NCBI RefSeq assembly: GCF_003258295.1
Contig: NZ_QKYN01000036.1
Coordinates: 1-64,000 of the forward strand
Length of the DNA: 64,000 nucleotides
Source: Streptacidiphilus pinicola
Lineage (GTDB): Bacteria; Actinomycetota; Actinomycetes; Streptomycetales; Streptomycetaceae
Direction of reading: 5' to 3'
The notes under the pieces are model-generated. The model was not told where the DNA came from and ran no database searches. It was given only the letters and a program-made list of their open reading frames with translations. Positions 60,407-64,000 of the stretch are shown piece by piece (positions within the stretch are counted from its first letter, which is position 1; each line of letters begins with the position of its first letter). Position numbers and translations under genes: made by a program.

Positions 60407-60895
60407 GTGAGATGGGCATACGCGGTGGCATCTGCAGCTTTGGTTGTAGCGGCTCCGGTCGCTGCGTGGGGCTTGCTGGGACGACTGGACGTACAGGGAG
60501 TCGCGCCGTCCGGCCTGGACTATTTCGTCAAGCCCTTCGATATTCCGCCAGGCATGGAACTCGCCCTGGGGCTGGCCGCACTCGGGGTCGTGCTGGGATG
60601 CGGCGCCATGTTGCTTTCGGCCCCGCGCGGGGCTTTCAACTCGCGCTGGTGGTGGGTCATTCTGCCGCTGGTCGCGGCGGGCACGGTCATCGGCTTCGGG
60701 GAGCGCGTCCTGACCGCAGGGGTCATCGGCGCCAACATCGGGGCCGGCCTGGTGATCCTCCTGGGCGGCCCTGCCGTCGTCGGCCTGGTCCTTGGAGCCG
60801 TGGTTCAGGCACTCATGATCAGGAGGAGCGAGGCCGCCGGCGCAGCGCTCGCTCGTCGTCACTCACCCGGGAACCAGGACATCATCCCGCGATAG
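60407..60895 (+). CDS. four-helix membrane protein, 162 aa
   Basis: GTG 60407 was chosen because it opens directly with a helix (RWAYAVASAALVVAAPVAAW) and has a -10-like box seven bases upstream; ATG 60332 is an in-frame alternative. Further helices: MELALGLAALGVVLGCGAML, WWWVILPLVAAGTVIGFGER, VIGANIGAGLVILLGGPAVV. The loop GVAPSGLDYFVKPFDIPPG is probably external. No recognised family; no operon partner on the same strand closer than 180 bp. Confidence 0.7.
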   Translation: MRWAYAVASAALVVAAPVAAWGLLGRLDVQGVAPSGLDYFVKPFDIPPGMELALGLAALGVVLGCGAMLLSAPRGAFNSRWWWVILPLVAAGTVIGFGERVLTAGVIGANIGAGLVILLGGPAVVGLVLGAVVQALMIRRSEAAGAALARRHSPGNQDIIPR

Positions 60896-61077
60896 ACCGG
60901 CAGGGGTCCCCGGCCTGCCAGCCGGCGGCGACGATCAGTCCCCGCGCCTCCGCGAGGCATCCGTAGCGGAAGGCGCCCACGCTGAGAAGACCGCGAGGTG
61001 TGCGTCCGCCGGAGCCGGGCAGACGCCAGGCGGTCCCATGAGGACCGCACGGTATCGAGCAGGCAGGAGGTCGGGAG

Positions 61078-61356
61078 ATGACCTACCGAAGCGAGACGCG
61101 CGTCTTCGAGGACGCTCTGCGGGACACCGCGCGGGTGTTGGCCCCGGCCACTGCGGAGGACCTGCCGATGACGGCGCAGGAGTGCGCGGACGAACACCTC
61201 TACGCCGAGCTCCAGGGACGTTGGCGGTCCCAGCAGGTGCAGGCCATGCCCTACCGCGTGGAGGTGCGGGTCTGGGAGGGCGAGGCGGAAGGGGAGCCGG
61301 CGGCGAGTGCTGTCTGGGAGGCCGAGCACGGCGTGATGCATCCCGGCACGATCTGA
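61078..61356 (+). CDS. small hypothetical protein, 92 aa
   Basis: ATG 61078 has GGTCGGGAG just ahead. The sequence is acidic (MTYRSETRVFEDALRDTARV, TAQECADEHLYAELQGRWRS, VEVRVWEGEAEGEPAASAVW). There is no signal peptide or membrane helix. I recognise no family. It stands just before a WhiB-like fragment, which may be coincidence. Confidence 0.55.
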   Translation: MTYRSETRVFEDALRDTARVLAPATAEDLPMTAQECADEHLYAELQGRWRSQQVQAMPYRVEVRVWEGEAEGEPAASAVWEAEHGVMHPGTI

Positions 61357-61451
61357 ACGCGCCTGCGATCCGACGGGCCGCCGAGTGGCGGCGGCGGGTC
61401 CGGTCGCGGCTTGTCCGGGCCGGTCGGGGCCGGTCGCGTGGGCGGAGCCGG

Positions 61452-61634
61452 GTGGGGATCCGGGAGGACGCCGCGAAGCGCGTCTGCGCCGGCTGCCCGG
61501 TTCTGGACGAGTGCCGCACCTACGCGCTGGAGGCCCGAGAGCCCTACGGGGTGTGGGGCGGCATGAGCGAGGACGAGCGGGCGGCCCTGTTGCGGATGCG
61601 GCGGCTCAGGCGCGGGCGGCGCAGGGTCGCCTGA
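61452..61634 (+). pseudogene. WhiB-like protein fragment lacking the first Fe-S cysteine
   Basis: The frame from GTG 61452 reads GIREDAAKRVCAGCPVLDEC, RTYALEAREPYGVWGGMSED, ERAALL. It has the CxxCxxxxxC cysteines, the G-V-W-G-G turn and the basic tail (MRRLRRGRRR) of WhiB-like Fe-S regulators. The first of four conserved cysteines, normally 20-30 residues earlier in a segment with DPExFFP, is not found in any frame upstream. The protein could not hold a normal 4Fe-4S cluster and is most likely a remnant. Confidence 0.68.
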
Positions 61635-61763
61635 CGGTTCGTCGCCACAGGTCAGAGCGGGAGAAGTCCCGTCGCCCCGGGCGCGGACATGCGCTAGGGT
61701 CCGGATCATCCGCTGGATGTCGGGCGCCTGGAGTCCGCAGTGACCTGTCGCGTGAGGAGTCGT

Positions 61764-62237
61764 ATGCGCCCGTTCGTGGACAAGGCCGCCCCGGAGGTCT
61801 GGGAGGCGGCCCGAGCCTACTCGGCGGCGGTCACCAAGGCGGCGGCCGAACGGGGGCTCGCGGACTCCGAACGAGAGCTGATCAAGGTCCGGGCCTCGCA
61901 GCTGAACGGGTGCGCGTTCTGCCTGGACCTGCACGCCCGGGAGGCCCGCGAGGTCGGCGTGCCGCAGCAGAAGCTGGACCTGCTGCCGGCGTGGCGCGAG
62001 ACGGACCTCTACTCCGAGCGGGAGAAGGCCGTCCTGGCGGTCACGGAGGCCGCTACGCGCCTGCCGCTGACCGACGAAGCGGAGGCGGACCTGGACGGCG
62101 CCCGGCACGTCCTGGGCGACGACGCCTTCGTGGGCGCGGAGTGGATCGCGATCACGATCAACGCCTTCAACAGGATCTCCATCCTCAGCCGCCACCCCGT
62201 CCGCCCTCGCGACGCGCAGGGGAAGCTCCTCCGGTGA
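61764..62237 (+). CDS. AhpD-like carboxymuconolactone decarboxylase-family protein
   Basis: 157 aa from ATG 61764 with GAGGAG four bases before it (a GTG at 61740 is less likely). The family motif is LIKVRASQLNGCAFCLDLHA, with the CxxC pair of AhpD-type alkylhydroperoxidase reductants followed by His. VLAVTEAATRLPLTDEAEAD and AIAITINAFNRISI-like segments complete the helical fold. It probably acts as a thiol-based peroxidase partner. It is convergent to the RsbW-like gene. Confidence 0.9.
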   Translation: MRPFVDKAAPEVWEAARAYSAAVTKAAAERGLADSERELIKVRASQLNGCAFCLDLHAREAREVGVPQQKLDLLPAWRETDLYSEREKAVLAVTEAATRLPLTDEAEADLDGARHVLGDDAFVGAEWIAITINAFNRISILSRHPVRPRDAQGKLLR

Positions 62238-62319
62238 GCCGCCCCTGCCGCTGACACCGCCGTTCGCACCCCGGAGCCGCGAGCGGCCCCTGACGCTCAC
62301 CCAGGCGCGTCAGTCAGGC

Positions 62320-62793
62320 TCACTCCGTCGCTTCGGTGAGCGGCAGGGAGACCACGACGCGGGTGCCGATCGGGGAGAGGGAGGCGAGCCAGCGGCCGGC
62401 CAGGCTCGTCACCAGGTCGAGGCCGCGCCCGCAGGGGGCGTCGGCGTCCTCGGCGGACAGGCGGGGCATCGAGCGGTCCTGCCAGCGGCCGGCGTCGGCG
62501 ACCTCGACGGTCAGCTCCGCCCCGGAGTGCCTCAGCAGCAGCGTGATCTCGGGGCTGCCGCTGTGCAGCACGACGTTGGTGGCCAGTTCTGACACGACCA
62601 GTGCCAGCGTGTCGATGCCCTCGGCCGGGACCGCCCAGCGGCGCGCCGCGGCGCGGGCGAAGCGGCGCAGCGCGGGGACTGCGGACGGGACCGCGCTCAT
62701 CGCGCAGACGGCGCCCGAGGCCGAGCCGGAGGTCTGCGCGCTCCGCGGTCGCGGACGGCTGACCACCAGGCCGGGAGCATCGGTGATGACCAT
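62320..62793 (-). CDS. RsbW-like ATP-binding regulator
   Basis: 157 aa from ATG 62793. It is an HATPase_c_2-type domain: ALRRFARAAARRWAVPAEGI, TLALVVSELATNVVLHSGSP (N-box with Asn), LTVEVADAGRWQ (G1-like, where DxG is partly kept) and CGRGLDLVTSLAGRWLASLS (G2). Streptomycetes have dozens of such small serine-kinase-like proteins that act on anti-sigma-factor antagonists. No sigma factor or antagonist gene is adjacent. A palindrome stands 38 bp upstream. Confidence 0.85.
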   Translation of the reverse strand: MVITDAPGLVVSRPRPRSAQTSGSASGAVCAMSAVPSAVPALRRFARAAARRWAVPAEGIDTLALVVSELATNVVLHSGSPEITLLLRHSGAELTVEVADAGRWQDRSMPRLSAEDADAPCGRGLDLVTSLAGRWLASLSPIGTRVVVSLPLTEATE

Positions 62794-62830
62794 GATCCAA
62801 CTCCTGAGTGGGGCTGGGCCATCGCATCAT

Positions 62831-62844
62831 CTTGTCCAGACAAG
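62831..62844. promoter_or_regulatory. HutC/GntR-like palindrome before the RsbW-like gene
   Basis: CTTGTCCAGACAAG has 6-bp arms (CTTGTC/GACAAG) around CA, 38 bp before the start codon. GT-CxxG-AC-type sites with this spacing are used by HutC-subfamily GntR repressors in streptomycetes. It resembles but does not match the chitinase dre box (TTGTC in place of TGGTC). Confidence 0.5.
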
Positions 62845-62986
62845 TGCAAGGTCTGCGACAAGCCTGCCCGGCAGCGCCCCACAGCTCCTCCGGAGCTCCC
62901 AGCTGCGCAGGAACCTCTCGGGCCGCCATCGGCGACCCGAGAGTTCCGCTCCAGGACGGCTGCACGTCACCCCACGGACACCAGTG

Positions 62987-64000
62987 TCAGGGCAGCGACA
63001 CGCCCACGGTCGCCGCCCAGATGTCGTCCTTCGTCGCGGTCGGCGCGACCGCGCTCCCCCAGGCCAGGGCGAGACGGCTGGGCGAGAGCGCGGAGAACCC
63101 GAAGGTGTCGCCCGGCCACACCCCGCTCGCCCCGAAGCCCTGCGAGACCCGCACCGGCGCCGAGAGCCAGCCCTGCGCGGTCGAGAAGGTGCGCAGGTAC
63201 TGCGCGTAGCCGTGCGGGTCGCTGCTGGAGAGCCAGCCGACGTAGGCGACGCCGGGCGGACCGGCGACGACCTGGATGATGTGCGGCACCTGCAGGGTGT
63301 CCGCCGGTGCCTGCACCGGAGCGGACCAGGTGGCGCCGTGGTCGCGCGAGTAGGACAGCCAGCCGGTGTCGGTGGACTGGCCCTGGGTGTCCCAGGTGGC
63401 GTAGAGGGTGCCGTCCGGGCCGAGCGCCTCGGCGCCGTCGATCCACCACTCGGCGGTGTTCATCGTCCCGGCCGACGCGCCGATCGCGACCGGCGCGGAC
63501 CAGCTCGCGCCGCCGTCCATGGAGCGCGTCGCATAGAGGGAGGCGACGGTGAGGGTGTCGGTCGGGACGTTCGTGACCGTGTAGCCCTGGTAGACGACGT
63601 CGAGCGAGCCGTCCGACTCGGCGATGATCGGCGCGCTGTCGGCGCCGCTGTTCGGGTAGCCGGGGCTGATGTGCGACATCGCCGACCAGGTCCGACCGCC
63701 GTCGGTGGACTTCTGCAGCACCGCGTTGACGTCGCCGGTGGCGAACGAGCAGCTGCCGCTCGACGCGCACAGGAACGTCACGGCCGCCGCGCTCGGCCCG
63801 TAGTCCCAGGTCAGGTAGAGCGTGCCGTCCGGGCCGACGGTGATGAAGTCGCGGTCGCCCCAGTTCGCGGCGTCGGGCGGGGTGATCGCCCCGGCGGTGC
63901 GGAAACTCGCGCCGTGGTCGGTGCTGACGTCGATCACCGGGTAGCTCAGTCCGGAGCGGGAGACCATGAACGCCACGTACACCGTGCCGTCGGGCGCGAC
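62987..64000 (-). CDS. BNR/sialidase-like repeat protein, N-terminus outside the window
   Basis: The frame is open to the window edge and ends at 62987. Asp-box-like repeats occur along it: STDHGASF, STDGGRTWSA, SMDGGASWSA, SRDHGATWSA, which mark blades of a beta-propeller, with VGPDGTLYLTWDY and LGPDGTLYATWDT in between. This is the fold of sialidases and related secreted propellers; catalytic residues cannot be judged without the N-terminus. Sequence composition suggests an exported protein. At least 337 residues are present. Confidence 0.78.
   Translation of the reverse strand, partial: VAPDGTVYVAFMVSRSGLSYPVIDVSTDHGASFRTAGAITPPDAANWGDRDFITVGPDGTLYLTWDYGPSAAAVTFLCASSGSCSFATGDVNAVLQKSTDGGRTWSAMSHISPGYPNSGADSAPIIAESDGSLDVVYQGYTVTNVPTDTLTVASLYATRSMDGGASWSAPVAIGASAGTMNTAEWWIDGAEALGPDGTLYATWDTQGQSTDTGWLSYSRDHGATWSAPVQAPADTLQVPHIIQVVAGPPGVAYVGWLSSSDPHGYAQYLRTFSTAQGWLSAPVRVSQGFGASGVWPGDTFGFSALSPSRLALAWGSAVAPTATKDDIWAATVGVSLP

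Overview
The window is GC-rich throughout and has the gene content of a streptomycete-type actinobacterium: an AfsR/SARP regulator, a WhiB-like remnant, type VII (ESX) secretion parts, sugar ABC transporters without their own ATPase, a DasR-box-like site in front of a chitinase, and many F420/FMN-type oxidoreductases. I found no rRNA, tRNA or CRISPR array. About 68 genes or gene remnants are described.

Layout. (1) 1-8487, minus strand: a tightly overlapping surface-glycan operon (two GT2 glycosyltransferases, polysaccharide deacetylase, methyltransferase, a flippase fused to an aminoglycoside-phosphotransferase-like kinase, a large membrane protein, a small membrane protein, a lipoprotein cut by the window edge). 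(2) 8876-13583, minus: a reductive pyrimidine-degradation operon (beta-ureidopropionase, class III aminotransferase, dihydropyrimidinase, luciferase-like oxidoreductase) with a strong hairpin at its end and a palindrome in front. (3) 13.7-16.5 kb: a degraded block with an alpha/beta-hydrolase fragment and small zinc-binding proteins of integrative-element character. (4) 16.6-22.9 kb, minus: methyltransferase, degenerate HD-GYP/LuxR regulator, NTF2-cupin fusion, and a MarR-MFS-isochorismatase operon behind a perfect 28-bp palindrome. (5) 23.1-27.5 kb: secreted GH87-like alpha-1,3-glucanase, then a divergent TetR / secreted SnoaL-like pair with three related operator-like sites. (6) 27.8-35.8 kb, plus: DeoR regulator, polyol ABC transporter, dehydrogenase and PfkB kinase, with start/stop overlaps running on into a SARP-type regulator. 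(7) 35.7-44.4 kb, minus: an ESX island (WXG100 protein, ESX ATPase with ubiquitin-like and FHA N-terminus, accessory proteins, LuxR regulator), with a divergent ricin-lectin membrane protein. (8) 46-56 kb: redox and stress genes (pirin, MarR, YceI, FMN reductase, aldo/keto reductase, SnoaL, LtrA, TetR, double AsnC, amidohydrolase, F420-type Ddn protein). (9) 56.2-64 kb: GH15 enzyme, GH19 chitinase, small kinase, membrane protein, WhiB fragment, AhpD-like protein, RsbW-like ATPase, and a BNR-repeat protein cut by the edge.

A recurring feature is small genes that are readable only if one base is added or removed (7345-7663, 14414-14738, 39349-39619, 58132-58382). Two of them keep the start/stop overlap of their operon, so they look like real genes that are either mis-sequenced or recently broken.
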